A stretch of DNA of 64,000 nucleotides, taken from NCBI GenBank assembly GCA_003971905.1, contig RSEE01000026.1:372001-436000 (forward strand), in the 5' to 3' direction. Positions 33,506 to 45,090 of this stretch are shown here, in pieces (positions within the stretch are counted from its first letter, which is position 1; the number at the start of each line of letters is the position of its first letter). Under the pieces are notes generated by a model. The model was not told where the DNA came from. It saw only the letters and a program-made list of their open reading frames with translations, and did not search any database. The DNA comes from Moniliella sp. 'wahieum' (Eukaryota; Basidiomycota; Moniliellomycetes; Moniliellales; Moniliellaceae). The position numbers and the translations under genes are program-made.

Positions 33506-34359
33506 GGGCCAGCAGGAGAGGGGTGGGGGTGGGGGTGGTGGTGGGTCGTATGCCGGGTGGGTTGATGGTTGATGCGGATGAGATGGCTTGCTGCGTTGGC
33601 ATGCCAGAGTCAGTACCCAGTGTGGCTGCCAACCGCGTCTGCACGAAAAAAAGACAGGGCTAACCCTAGGGGGGCATGCCTGGCTAGCTCGGCTGGTGTG
33701 CTGCTGTGCCACGCAGACCCTGACTGCCCATTTCAAATGCAACTGGCTCTCAATCTCAACGTCCAACTTTCAAGCAATGCGTTAGTGCTGTGGCTGAGCT
33801 CAGCCACGCCCTCCGGGGCGTGATAAACGTTAAACGTTAGACGTCACCCATCCACATCACATTGAACCGAACGCTGCGCGTGACGCGTGGCAGCGATACA
33901 GCTTAGCTGATCAGCGATCTGCAGCATGCAAAATTGCTCATCGATTACCGATGGGTGCCCATGGCCGCAGGGAGCGAGGCGGGGCACAACGTGGAAGCGG
34001 CACCGCGGCACAGCGCGCAGCAGCCCACGCCCTCTGAATCTGAAAGCTGCAGCAGCGGGGGCAGGGCACCGGTGAGGTGATCGGACGGGTGATGCACATG
34101 CATCCTGCCAGCGCACGCCGCCCCAGTGCTTCGCCCAGCCGTGGCAGGCACCACACAGCACAGCCCAGCAACGCACAGCACAGCGCCGGCCGGCGTCGGC
34201 CTGCGTCGGCGTTGGCCGGCATATACGAGCCACGCCTTCGCTGGTACTAACTCACCGGCTCCAGCATCCACCCCCCGCTGCCCCTCTGCTCCCCACCCAC
34301 GTCCCCCGGGTCTCCTAATCAGCCCATCCCCCCCCCCCCCCCCGACTGACTGCGCAGGC
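33506..34359. promoter_or_regulatory. divergent promoter, Zn2Cys6 regulator/desaturase
   Basis: This spacer holds AAACGTTAAACGTTAG (33825-33840), one of the recurring AACGTT motifs, and a C17 run at about 34328-34343 just before the desaturase start. No TATA box stands out. Confidence 0.4.
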
Positions 34360-36504
34360 ATGTCGTCCACCCAGTCACCGCTGCTGCCTGCCAGCAGCCC
34401 CACTGCGCCCACCCCCACCCCACCACCCCCGCCTCCACCACCCCTCCCCCTCCCTCTCCCTCTCCCCGTCCCCGTCCCCCTCGGCCTCGCCTGCGTCTTC
34501 CCTCATGGACACTCCCCACCTCCCCTCCAGCTGCCCCTCCCCGCCTCCTTCCCCCCGCCGACCCCGGTGCCGCCCTCCCGCTCCCCCCCGCCCTCCGTCT
34601 CGACACCCCCCGCACCACCATCACCCGTGCCCAGCTCGCCGCCCGCATCGCCCAGGGCGAGACATTGGTCCTGCGCGGCCGCGTCGTGTACAAGCTTGAT
34701 GCCTGGCTCTCTCGCCATCCCGGCGGTGCCCTTGCCATCCTCCATTTCGTGGGCCGCGACGCGCAAGACGAAATTGAGGCATACCACAGCGACGAAGCAC
34801 TGGAGCGCATGCGCCGCTTTGCCATCGCCACCCTTGTCCTCCCTGGTGACCCTCTCTACCCCACTTCCAACCCCTCCTTGACACAACCTGACCAGGAGGC
34901 GGAAACGCTTCTCAGGGCCGCCGATCGCGTCGAGCCAGTCCTGGAGCCACGTGACCAGCCCCCGGTTTACCGCAACCTGGTTCCTCCCATCCAACTGGGC
35001 TACCGCCAATCCGCTGGACTCAGCCACCCCCACGCGCAGCTCGACACGTGGGAACTGTACTTGCGCCGTATTGCCAACTTGCGAGCCGATGGCAAGACAG
35101 ATCTTCTGCCCGAGAAGGTTTCCTGGCCCCCGGAGCGGCCCACCGGCTTCCCCTTGCCACTCTTGCTCCTGGAGCCACGGCCCGACAATGCCTCCCTTGA
35201 TCCTGTCCGCCAAGACGCCATCAGTGCCGATTACCGTGCATTGCACCGTCGCATTCGAGCTGATGGCATGTACAAGCTCCGCTTTTGGACGGGCTATGCC
35301 AGGGAGATGGTCCGCTACTCCCTTCTCGCTCTCACCGCTTGGTGGCTTTTCCGCCTTGCTGTGGGCGCCCCATGGCAGAGTTGGAAGCAGTATGGGCTGT
35401 TTCCTTGAGCTCCTTCTACCGGCTTGGCTTGGCACCAGGTCACTTTTGTCGCCCACGATGCTGCCCACGATGGGATTACGCACAAGCACTTTTTTGATCG
35501 GTTGCTGGGCACGGTGATTGCCGACTTGATCGGCGGTCTGTCTCTGTCGTGGTGGGCCGACAACCACGATACCCATCACCTTGTTACCAACCACACCGAG
35601 CACGACCCTGATATCCAGCACCTCCCCTTTTTTGCCATCTCGCCTGTGTTTTTGCAGTACCAAGTCGACCCCAACACTGCCGCGATTGCCGCTGCTTCGG
35701 CCAAGTCCGCATCCCACGAGCCACTTGACGACCCCCCCGAGCCTGCCGGCAAACCAAGCCGCGTCACGCGCGGCCTATGGACCAGCTACTATGGCCGTGT
35801 TATGCTCTTTGATGGCGCGGCCAAACTCTTGGTCGCGGCCCAGCACAAGCTGTACTACATTGTCATGGGTCTCGCCCGCTTCAACCTGTACGCCCAATCG
35901 TACATTTTCCTCGCCACGCGCCCGTCGAGACGGATGGTGGTACTTTGAACTGTGTCTACTGCCTTTCTACTGGATGTGGACCTGGACCTGCGTCTTGGCG
36001 CCTCAACCGGGATGGGCGATGCGGGTGGTGTGGTTACTGATTTGCCACGTTGTTGCGTCTCCGCTCCACATCCAAATTGTGCTTTCGCATTTCGGTCAAA
36101 GCACCGAGGAACAAGGCGCGTCCGAAACGTTCTCTGCTCGACAACTACGCACCACAATGGACGTTCAGTGCGCTCCGTCTATTGAGTTTATCCACGGTGG
36201 GTTGCACATGCAAGTCACCCACCACCTCTTCCCGCGTCTTCCGCGGCACAACCTCCGCCTCGTGCGCGATCGCTACGTGCGTCCCTGGGCACAGAAGTGG
36301 GGCCTCCCCTACGAAGAATACACGTTTGTCAAGGGAAACCTCAAAGTACTCGATGTCTTGCGCAGCGTCTCAAACCAAGTCGACATTCTGGCGCAGGTCG
36401 CCGCCGCGGTGCCGAGGGCAAAATCTAGGTATCTAGGCATGTGGCTTGTCGCGGGTCCTTCGCTCAAGCTGCGCGCGCTTACGCTTGCGCTTGTGTGCAA
36501 ATAA
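34360..36504 (+). CDS. cytochrome b5-fused delta-8 sphingolipid (fatty acid) desaturase
   Basis: An ER membrane enzyme introducing a delta-8 double bond into the long-chain base of ceramides destined for glucosylceramide. A Pro-rich leader precedes the b5 domain: ITRAQLAARIAQGETLVLRG, then YKLDAWLSRHPGGALAILHF with the haem HPGG. The three histidine boxes are complete: VAHDAAHDGITHKHFFD (HxxxH), WWADNHDTHHLVTNHTEHD (HxxHH) and GGLHMQVTHHLFPRLPRHN (QxxHH, the Gln replacing His as in front-end desaturases). Membrane segments lie around MVRYSLLALTAWWLFRLAVG and FELCLLPFYWMWTWTCVLAP. Frame changes occur near 34600, 35408 and 35940. The long Pro-rich N-terminus (about 80 residues) is unusual and could include an unspliced intron or upstream sequence. 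Confidence 0.9.
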
Positions 36505-37085
36505 ATGCTCACTGCGCGCCGATAAACGCGTAAAGCTTCTGCCCCGCTTCAAGTTTCGCTTCAAGTTTCATGGTACGGTGCAGGATGCATCGGGGTTTGG
36601 TTGGTGTGGTGGACCAGTTGGGAGAGGCTAAAATGGAGTGTCCTGTTTTCTTCCTTTTGGCCACGGTTAAAAGCAAGGGGGAAGGAAAAGTGCGTTCTGC
36701 ATCACTAGATCAAATGGATCTCATTATGCCGTCCCACAGGATAGATCGATCGCCAGTAGAGTTGTTCCCAATGCCGCCTTGGGTGGCATAAGGCCTCTGC
36801 TCCTAGTTCCCCCGCAAGTAAGGTCGGCGGAAGGCGCTCTTACTGTGTCGCGGTTGGATTGGCCGAGTAGCCCGCGCATCGGAAGGTGGATTCAGCATTG
36901 AAACTTGAAATTGAAATCAAAACGCAACAACGTTTCACGTGACAATTCCGCCCCGTGTCTGATTATGATTACCAAACTGCGCCAGCGTTTCCGACTGAGC
37001 CGGAACATCGCTGGGGGGGTTAGCACTGCTCCTCTCTCTCGCCTGCCTGCCCTCACTCCCACACCTCCTTCCCGCCTTGGATCCC
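36505..37085. other. intergenic, nothing firm
   Basis: Contains TTCAAGTTTCGCTTCAAGTTTCA-like direct repeats near 36549-36571 and a TTGAAACTTGAAATTGAAA run near 36898-36917, then CACGTGAC upstream of the MICOS gene. No gene is seen. Confidence 0.45.
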
Positions 37086-37927
37086 ATGGCCGCGCTTCGC
37101 ATCCTGCCTCGGGCTGGGCTGCTCGCAACGGGCGTAGCCACCGCCGGTTTCCTCTCGCCCGTGTTTGCCGACGAGAGCGTCTCTTCGCCGCTGTACGCCG
37201 TGCCCAAGCCCATCGTCACCCTCGTGCCCGTCGAGACCGAGCTGCAAACTCAAGTGGGCGTGGTGCGTCGTCACCTTGAGGCAGCTACCGCTCGAGCCGC
37301 GACCAGATCTTTGGCTTGGTCAATAGCTGGATCCACTTTGAGCACACTGTCGAAGCCCGCATCAAGTCCCTCGTCCCGCCCCAGGAACCTGTCGTGCCAG
37401 GCTTGCTGTATGTCGGGGTGGCGACGCTCGCGGGCTCCATCTATGGCCGGTACCGTACGTACTTACTGGGTTGATCTCATTTCCCTTTCCATTTTCCTTT
37501 TCCTTTTCCTTTTCCTTTTCCTTTTTACGTTTTGTTCTCATCTGCTCCCCCTTGGGGATGGATGCCACTTGTTCACCGACACTGACGCTTCTCCTCGGGT
37601 TTCTAGGTTCGCTGCCTGTGCGTCTGCTCGCGCCGCCGGTTTGGTCGCGTCGATGGCGTACTTCCAGCCGGGCCTGAGCAGCAACCTGGTTGCCTACTAC
37701 AAGGAACTGGAGCACGCGCACCTGCCCGCCTCGGTCACTGAGCAACGTGTCGCAGCGGAAAAGCAGTGGGCCCAGGCGCGCGCCACCACCTCGAGCGCGA
37801 CCCACGACGCGGCGTCCACCCTCTCGTCGTGGTGGAACGAGTCGTTGGTCGCGGTGCAGAATGCTAGGGTCTCACCGTTGCTCCGCATGCTGCCCCCGCC
37901 GAACCGGCCCCGGAACCAGCCAAGTAA
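37086..37927 (+). CDS. MICOS complex subunit Mic26/Mic27 (apolipoprotein O-like)
   Basis: A mitochondrial inner-membrane protein that helps shape cristae junctions. MAALRILPRAGLLATGVATA forms a presequence and first hydrophobic segment. Then VVRRHLEAATARAA leads into a family-like amphipathic helix. After a shift, the text QEPVVPGLLYVGVATLAGSI followed by YGRYR matches the MICOS signature of a 'LPGLLYV..A.L.GSI..R' membrane span. A 152-nt intron (37455-37606) carrying a (TTTTCC)n tract follows. Exon 2 gives SLPVRLLAPP, then MAYFQPGLSSNLVAYYKELE (second membrane segment and helix). It ends AEPAPEPAK at a TAA in the shifted frame. About 230 residues, normal for the family. Mic26 and Mic27 cannot be told apart here. 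Confidence 0.82.
37481..37526. repeat. (TTTTCC)n tract in the MICOS gene intron
   Basis: Seven TTTTCC-like units form a polypyrimidine run inside the intron. It is the complementary-strand type of the 28.4 kb polypurine tract, with one base changed. Confidence 0.85.
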
Positions 37928-39101
37928 AAACATAATTTCCATTTCTGCTCTGTTCTTCTCCCTCCCCCTCTTGATGATGCCGAGCGTAGGTAGTGTGCTT
38001 TCCCTGCTTCTGCTAAGATTAGGTCGAGTCGCGTGCCTCGCCTCGCTGCCATGCATGATCTAGAATGTAGATCGGTAGATCGATGCCCAACGAACGCAGA
38101 ACGCTCGCTTTGTCCTCCGAGGCAGACCAAAGCATGGGAACCTTCGAAGTGCAAGCATGTACTCTTGCGGCTGTTGCCCTGGTAGCCATGGACACCAGCG
38201 TACCGTGCTGCGGAATGTGGCCTCCACACACGTACTCCCACCTCGGGACGAAGCAACCCCCTCGAATCCAAGAGAGGACGTAGTAGCTGATACGTCCACT
38301 GACTGTCAGAAATTTAGAGGATCGAGGCTGCTTTTAGTCTTCTCGGTCATCTCGAGGGGCAATTGCATAGTACGCTCCAACGACCTCGACCTCGACGCCA
38401 TCGTCCACGCAAGTGCCGGTATGAGAGACTCTACTAAAGGAAGCTCGACCCGCGAGCTCCTGGTGCATTTGTCGTCCTGCTTGAGTCCACCTCCGTACTC
38501 GTTGAAATGCATGAGGCAGCGAGAGAAGTACCCTCCCTGTGGATCCCAGTCGGCCTCTCCGACGCAATTATCCTGACCCAACGCGGCACGACACGATCGC
38601 CTCATCCAGCCACGCGTTCGTTAGTGGTACCTGTCCAATTCGGTAAGGTGCATCGACCCGGATCTTGTTCGACTCAGCGGGCCACCTAGTACATATTTGG
38701 GGATGGGCTGTGAGTGGGTCCAGGGCCTGCAGCATGCTGTACCGCAGCAGTAGCAGGAACATATGTTGCTCACCTTAGATTCATCGTTCACGTCGTACAG
38801 GAGCTGAAGGGGCCTGCTCGTTATGCCGTGGCATCCTCAGCCTTTTTCAAACCAGGTGTTGACGCTGCCTAAGCTGGGAGGTTGTGGGTTGTAGGCTCCT
38901 TCCACAGTTTACACATTGACCGGGAGATCATTAGTATGACACAAAAGGTATAAGACGTTTCTGAGCTGGAGCAGGCTGTGCCTGTAGCATACGGATTGGT
39001 TCGCAGTAAGGCGGCTCAAGGAGAGCTCTTGCTTTGGTTGTGCCGACACAAACACATGAACATGGACATTGCATGTCTACGAAACCTGCCGAATGCAAAA
39101 A
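37928..39101. other. lower-GC intergenic, holds one doubtful minus-strand gene
   Basis: Apart from the candidate at 38019-38762, nothing is recognised before the tRNA. Confidence 0.4.
38019..38762 (-). CDS. possible unknown gene, weak
   Basis: Consecutive minus-strand frames read like ordinary protein, though none is long: RIGQVPLTNAWLDEAIV, DNCVGEADWDPQGGYFSRCL followed by MHFNEYGGGLKQDDKCTRSS, ALAWTMASRSRSLERTMQLP, and ARVHACTSKVPMLWSASEDK followed by ASVLRSLGIDLPIYILDHAW. Joining them needs at least one 1-nt shift (near 38575) and probably an intron near 38290. I know no family like this. It could be a lineage-specific gene, a decayed gene, or chance. Confidence 0.28.
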
Positions 39102-39190
39102 TGGACGAATAGGGAATCGAACCCCAGACCTCACACAGTGTTTACGCAGAAGATGCGAAGCGTGCGCTCTACCAACTGAGCTATCCGCCC
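39102..39190 (-). tRNA. tRNA-Ala (CGC) with a 16-nt intron
   Basis: The acceptor GGGCGGA pairs with TTCGTCC including G3:U70, the alanine identity pair. D arm AGCTCAGTTGGTAGAGC and T arm with GGTTCGATTCC are canonical. Anticodon stem CACGC/GTGTG encloses T-T-C-G-C-A, a 16-nt intron, then T, giving anticodon CGC. Discriminator A. Confidence 0.88.
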
Positions 39191-39606
39191 GAGCTCTGCA
39201 CAGCAGCAGCAGCAGCATTCAGCCAAGGTATGAAGGCAAAGCGACGAGCAACATGTCTGCAAGCAGCATCCGAAGGGAAGGGGATAGGACACAGGACGGA
39301 GCGAAAGTAAGGTGGTGCGAGCAAAAGGCTCCGCAGCCTGCCGAGCTCAGCCCTTCCGCCCGACATGGCGGGTGGCACACGTCACTGGCGTCACCGGGTC
39401 ACGAATCAGCTGAGATCCGTGGATTGAAACCCTAGCACTACCTCTCCCACGGCCGTATGGGTTGTAGTGTTGTCGCAGTTTCCTAACATGCAACAAATCA
39501 GATCGAGGCGCTACAGGAACAAAAGGGATTGGCGGGCACTGTTTGTTTTGGCAACGCATCATTGAATTGGGCTTAGGGGGCCTACGTTTCGATGGGTGCG
39601 GGGAGC
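39191..39606. other. intergenic, nothing recognised
   Basis: Includes a short (CAG)n run right after the tRNA 5' end (39199-39213). Presumably the 3' flank of ATP2. Confidence 0.5.
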
Positions 39607-41267
<1,661 letters not shown>

Positions 41268-41604
41268 GGTGCAGAGACGGGCGGTGGGGACGAGAGCAGA
41301 AGTGCCAACACGGCCCGGCGGACCAGCCCAAGCCGGGGCAGCCACGAAAGAAGAACCGCCAAGCCGCCTGCGGGCTCGGGGCCTGTGTCGGCCCGCCCGG
41401 CACTGCCCCTGTGCCTGCGCCCCGGGCGGCAGCCAGCGCAGCAGCCAGCGTGCCCTGCTGCCAGGCACAGCGCCAGTCTACCTGCCTTTACTAATCCTGC
41501 CCTGCCCAGCCCTCCCTTACGTGAGCTGGGCAGCGCGCACGATTCCGCCGCGGTGCAAGTCCGCCCACGCACCCCGCGAAGCGAATAAGCGCATCCCTCT
41601 TTCC
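41268..41604. promoter_or_regulatory. divergent promoter, ATP2/small unknown gene
   Basis: A GC-rich 337-bp spacer between divergent ATGs. No TATA box is visible. Confidence 0.4.
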
Positions 41605-41971
41605 ATGGTGGTCGACCGCCTGCCTGTTTCTCTTTTTCCCGACCTGCAAAAGGTTCCGTGGGGGCTCGAGGATCGAGATGCCGACTACGCCCAAGCCTGG
41701 TGGAGGAGAATTCCATCGTTCGCCTTCCCTGGCAGAGGGCCTTCTTGCGCCCGGTCTGGACTTAAAGCCGCTTGCGCACGTTGCAGAACGAGCAGCAGAG
41801 GTATCTAGCGGATCAATGCATCTCTCGCTCCTACTCCGTGCTAAACTGGCATTGTTCACCGAGCTCGGCGCCGAAGGGGTCATTATCAACTACGAGCTAA
41901 TTCTCAAGCATCTTTTCCAAGTGCTGGCTGCCCCGGTGAAGCTGTCTCATCATGGTCAAGGGGAGGCCTAG
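41605..41971 (+). CDS. small conserved-looking protein, unknown
   Basis: MVVDRLPVSLFPDLQKVPWG continues as LEDRDADYAQAWW. One shift later it reads GGEFHRSPSLAEGLLAPGLD and LKPLAHVAERAAEVSSGS, then MHLSLLLRAKLALFTELGAE and GVIINYELILKHLFQVLAAP, ending KLSHHGQGEA. About 120 residues, mostly helical, soluble, with regular hydrophobic spacing. I do not recognise it. Sharing a promoter with ATP2 is suggestive but proves nothing. Confidence 0.45.
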
Positions 41972-43547
41972 TTTGTACGGAGAGGGGTGGAAATTAGTTT
42001 GTCATCTATGTCACTTTGGAGGGGGGATGTTGATGGGCAAGGCCAAGCAGTTGCCGTTACAACTGTCTCCAAAACAGTATCTTTCCAAGTACTCTTCACT
42101 CATGCCTCTGCCCGAGCGCCCCCGACGAGTTGACGTTGACCAGCCATGGGCTAGAAGAGGCTGACTGGCAAATCTGTTGGAGCAACTGGGAAATGCCACA
42201 CTGATCAGTCCAGTGTACGAGGTGGTGTACAACCCCCGGCCTTTGAGCACTAATCTCTTCAACCACCCATCACTGCGGTTCAGGTGGGCTGCTTCCCGCG
42301 TCCTCCAGATCTTCTGTCACGTGGCCCCGGGCTATCTAAATGGACGATCGAACACTTACACCAGGACCCACGTAATTCGTAACTCGCGACCTTCATCACA
42401 ACGTCATCGTCCACATGCCCAAAATACGCACCTTTCCAGGTCATTGATCTCTCACGCCGTGCCATGGGGCGGGTGTTCGCTTAGGTCGCTCTCGTCTCGC
42501 GCCGTCCCAAGAGACCGCTTTACATTGACGGGTTCCAATCGAGGAGCCTCTCATCGCCATTGCGATAGATTAACTCTCAAGTGAGATCCATCATCAGGGA
42601 GTGTGGAGCGTGGACGATGCTCTCGGCTCTGAGGGAACTGGGACCACAGAACCTCGGCGGGCACTTAAAAACGCTACTGTGTCGTGAAGAACGCGCTTCG
42701 CCCTAAAGACAAGTAACCGGGCCGTCGTACCTTCCCTCCCGCAGCACCGGGCGAGGAAGTTTCTGTCACCTGAGCTGAGGCCGAATGGATGCCTACTTGC
42801 CTCTCAGAGAACAGGAAGCGAAGGGCAAGGTGCCTACTATCCGGTGTTACGGGGATGCATACGACTGTCGGGCATTGCCACATTGCTCCAGATATGATAA
42901 GCCAGATGTGATATCGACCGGTCCCCAAAGCTACAAGCAAACTAGGAAAGGACATAGAAGAGGCCAAAGAGAGTTACAAAATAAACGAGCAAAAAAGAGG
43001 AGAAAGAAGGACACGCATAGGACAGGACAGACAGAACGGGACTGGGTAGGGTGGGATAAGAGGGAGGGAAGGGGGGGGGCGAACGAGCGATGAGTGGATC
43101 TCAATAAAAAGCGACCTAGTGGGGAGGGGAAAGGGGAACGGTTAGTAGGAGAGTAGTAGGGAAACAGGGAGGGGGAGAAGGCGCAGTAAAGAGGAGAGGA
43201 GACGACACATCATGTCGTGCACCTCGCATTTACACGCCGCCGCTCAGCGCAGATAGAGGACAGAGCGTACGCAAATACGCTTTGTCGTCGCCACGGGGTC
43301 GGGGGGGAGGAGCGGGGGGGAATCGCGGTAGCCAAGGCCGATAATGGGCTTGACCAAAGAAAAAGAGGCGCAGTCCAAGATATCCATACGATATGGAGGC
43401 AAGTACTTTCTTTGCTTTACTCAACGTGGGGCGCAGCGTGCTCTCTCCATGGGGAACAGCTTCCTCCGCCTTCTTCTCGACGGCATAGCCGTTGTGGCCA
43501 ATTGGATTCCCGAACCCTCGGGGGCACCCGAGTAGCCCGGCACAGCC
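41972..43547. other. intergenic, lower GC, no supported gene
   Basis: Minus-strand frames at 42280-42465 (MTWKGAYFGHVDDDVVMKVA) and 42674-42967 look faintly protein-like, but nothing joins them. From about 42940 the plus strand is purine-rich (GGGAGGGG runs). Confidence 0.4.
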
Positions 43548-45090
43548 TCAGCAGGGAGCAGAAGTGCCAGCCCAGCAGGCTCGTACGTACTCCTCCTCTT
43601 TTCTTCTTCCTCCTCCTCTTCGGGCTCCTCCCTTCTCCTTCCTCGATCTCTTCCTCGATCGACGAGCCCTCGTCCTCGTCCTCTTCCTCTCGTCCTCGGA
43701 GCGGTAGCCGACAGCACGGACCGCGGCAGGCACAGGGCCCGCGCGTCCATCGCTCCGACGTGGTGAGGTAGACCTTGGAGAGCTGCTTGATTCGTTCCAC
43801 CATTCATTCATTCGTTGTGACTGCGAGCACGGAAGGTGTACGCCTGCTCGCCACGCAGGCTCGCCAGGCATTGTCCGACTTGGCGCGGTAATGTGGAACT
43901 TTGGCTCTTGGCCGCCATCGTCGACGGTGCGCCGAGTGTGCACTCCGGGTAGGAAGAGAGAGGAACAGGGTGCGGGTGACGGTGCGGGTCAGAAGATGGG
44001 TGTTCGTGGAGATAGCCAGCAGGCGTAAGCACATAGAAAGATTCCTTGTACGTCTTGGTAAAGCGCTTCTTGCGCTCGAGAATACCATGGTGGACCGGGA
44101 TGACCGACGGGTCGTCCTTGCCCGGGTAATCGATCGTCTCGGGGTTGCGCAAGGGTGTGTCCGGGTCCAGCAGGTGGTCCGACCGCGCAGCAAATGCGAT
44201 CCATTCCGCGTTGGGCTGGAGACCGCGCATTTGCACGCCGAGCGACAACCACGTGTCCTGCACTTGCGCCGACATGCGGCCCGACCATTCGTCAAAGGTC
44301 TGCCAAGCCGACTGGATCGAGCGAACAATGCCCTCTTCAAAGTGCGCCGAGTTCTGCTGCATGATGATGATGGACTTTTGCAGCGCATTCTCCTCATTGA
44401 CCTGGCGCTGCAGTTGGCGGAACACAGTGGCGTTCTGCGCCCACGGATCTTCGCGTGCCGTTACGCTCATGGGGGCGTTCTTGAGGAGCGTGATGGACTT
44501 GGCCAGGTCAGTGATGAGCTTAGTTGACATTTCACGTTCCTTGGCCACGCTGTTGGCAAGCTTGCCCGTGTCTTGCTGAACGTTGCGGATATGCGCCTTG
44601 ATCTCGGTGCGGAGCTTCTGGAGGTGCTGGACAATGGAGCCCTCGACGGTCTTGCCGAGGTTGGCATGGTGGTCGGCAATCACACGGGTCTTGTCACGGA
44701 TGGCATAGTACACATCCTGGATGCCATCCTCGCCGAGGAACTGGTTGCCCTCGCGGAAGGGCACTTGAATGACACCGCCGAGCTTGGTAAGCTCGCGGGC
44801 CGTGTTGTACTCAATGTCGGCAATGCCCTCAAAGTAGGCAATGAGCTGTTTGGTGATGTTCTTCCAGCCTAGCGCGCGCCAACGAGGGTTAGCAGGGGAC
44901 AGGGGTGGAAGCAAGGGGAAGCGGATGCAGTCGCAGACGTACCATTGAAGCGCTCAATCAGAATGTCGGATGGGCGCAGTTCGTTGGGGCCAGTGTTCTT
45001 CTTGATGAGCGAGGCATTGCGGGAGGCAAGCGTGCTCTTGCGGGAGACGGTGGTGGAGCGGGAGATGGACTGGGCGTCGTACTGCGACAT
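43548..45090 (-). CDS. SLM1: Slm1/Slm2-like BAR-PH protein
   Basis: Slm proteins bind PI(4,5)P2 at the plasma membrane (eisosomes/MCT) and pass stress signals to TORC2. MSQYDAQSISRSTTVSRKST and IKKNTGPNELRPSDILIERF form the N-terminus. A 74-nt intron (44869-44942) joins it to GWKNITKQLIAYFEGIADIE and the helical BAR region (REGNQFLGEDGIQDVYYAIR, GKTVEGSIVQHLQKLRTEIK, AKSITLLKNAPMSVTAREDP, QVNEENALQKSIIIMQQNSA). The PH domain starts VHHGILERKKRFTKTYKESF and contains YVLTPAGYLHEHPSSDP, then LRGEQAYTFRARSHNE, MNEWWNE and QLSKVYLTTSE. An acidic/Arg-rich tail follows. Frame changes occur near 43960-43800 and in the tail, so the stop is approximate. Confidence 0.9.

Noticed and set aside
43217-43771. 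Plus-strand open frame opposite the end of SLM1
   Set aside because: It is the antisense of the acidic/Arg-rich SLM1 tail and lacks its own protein-like features.
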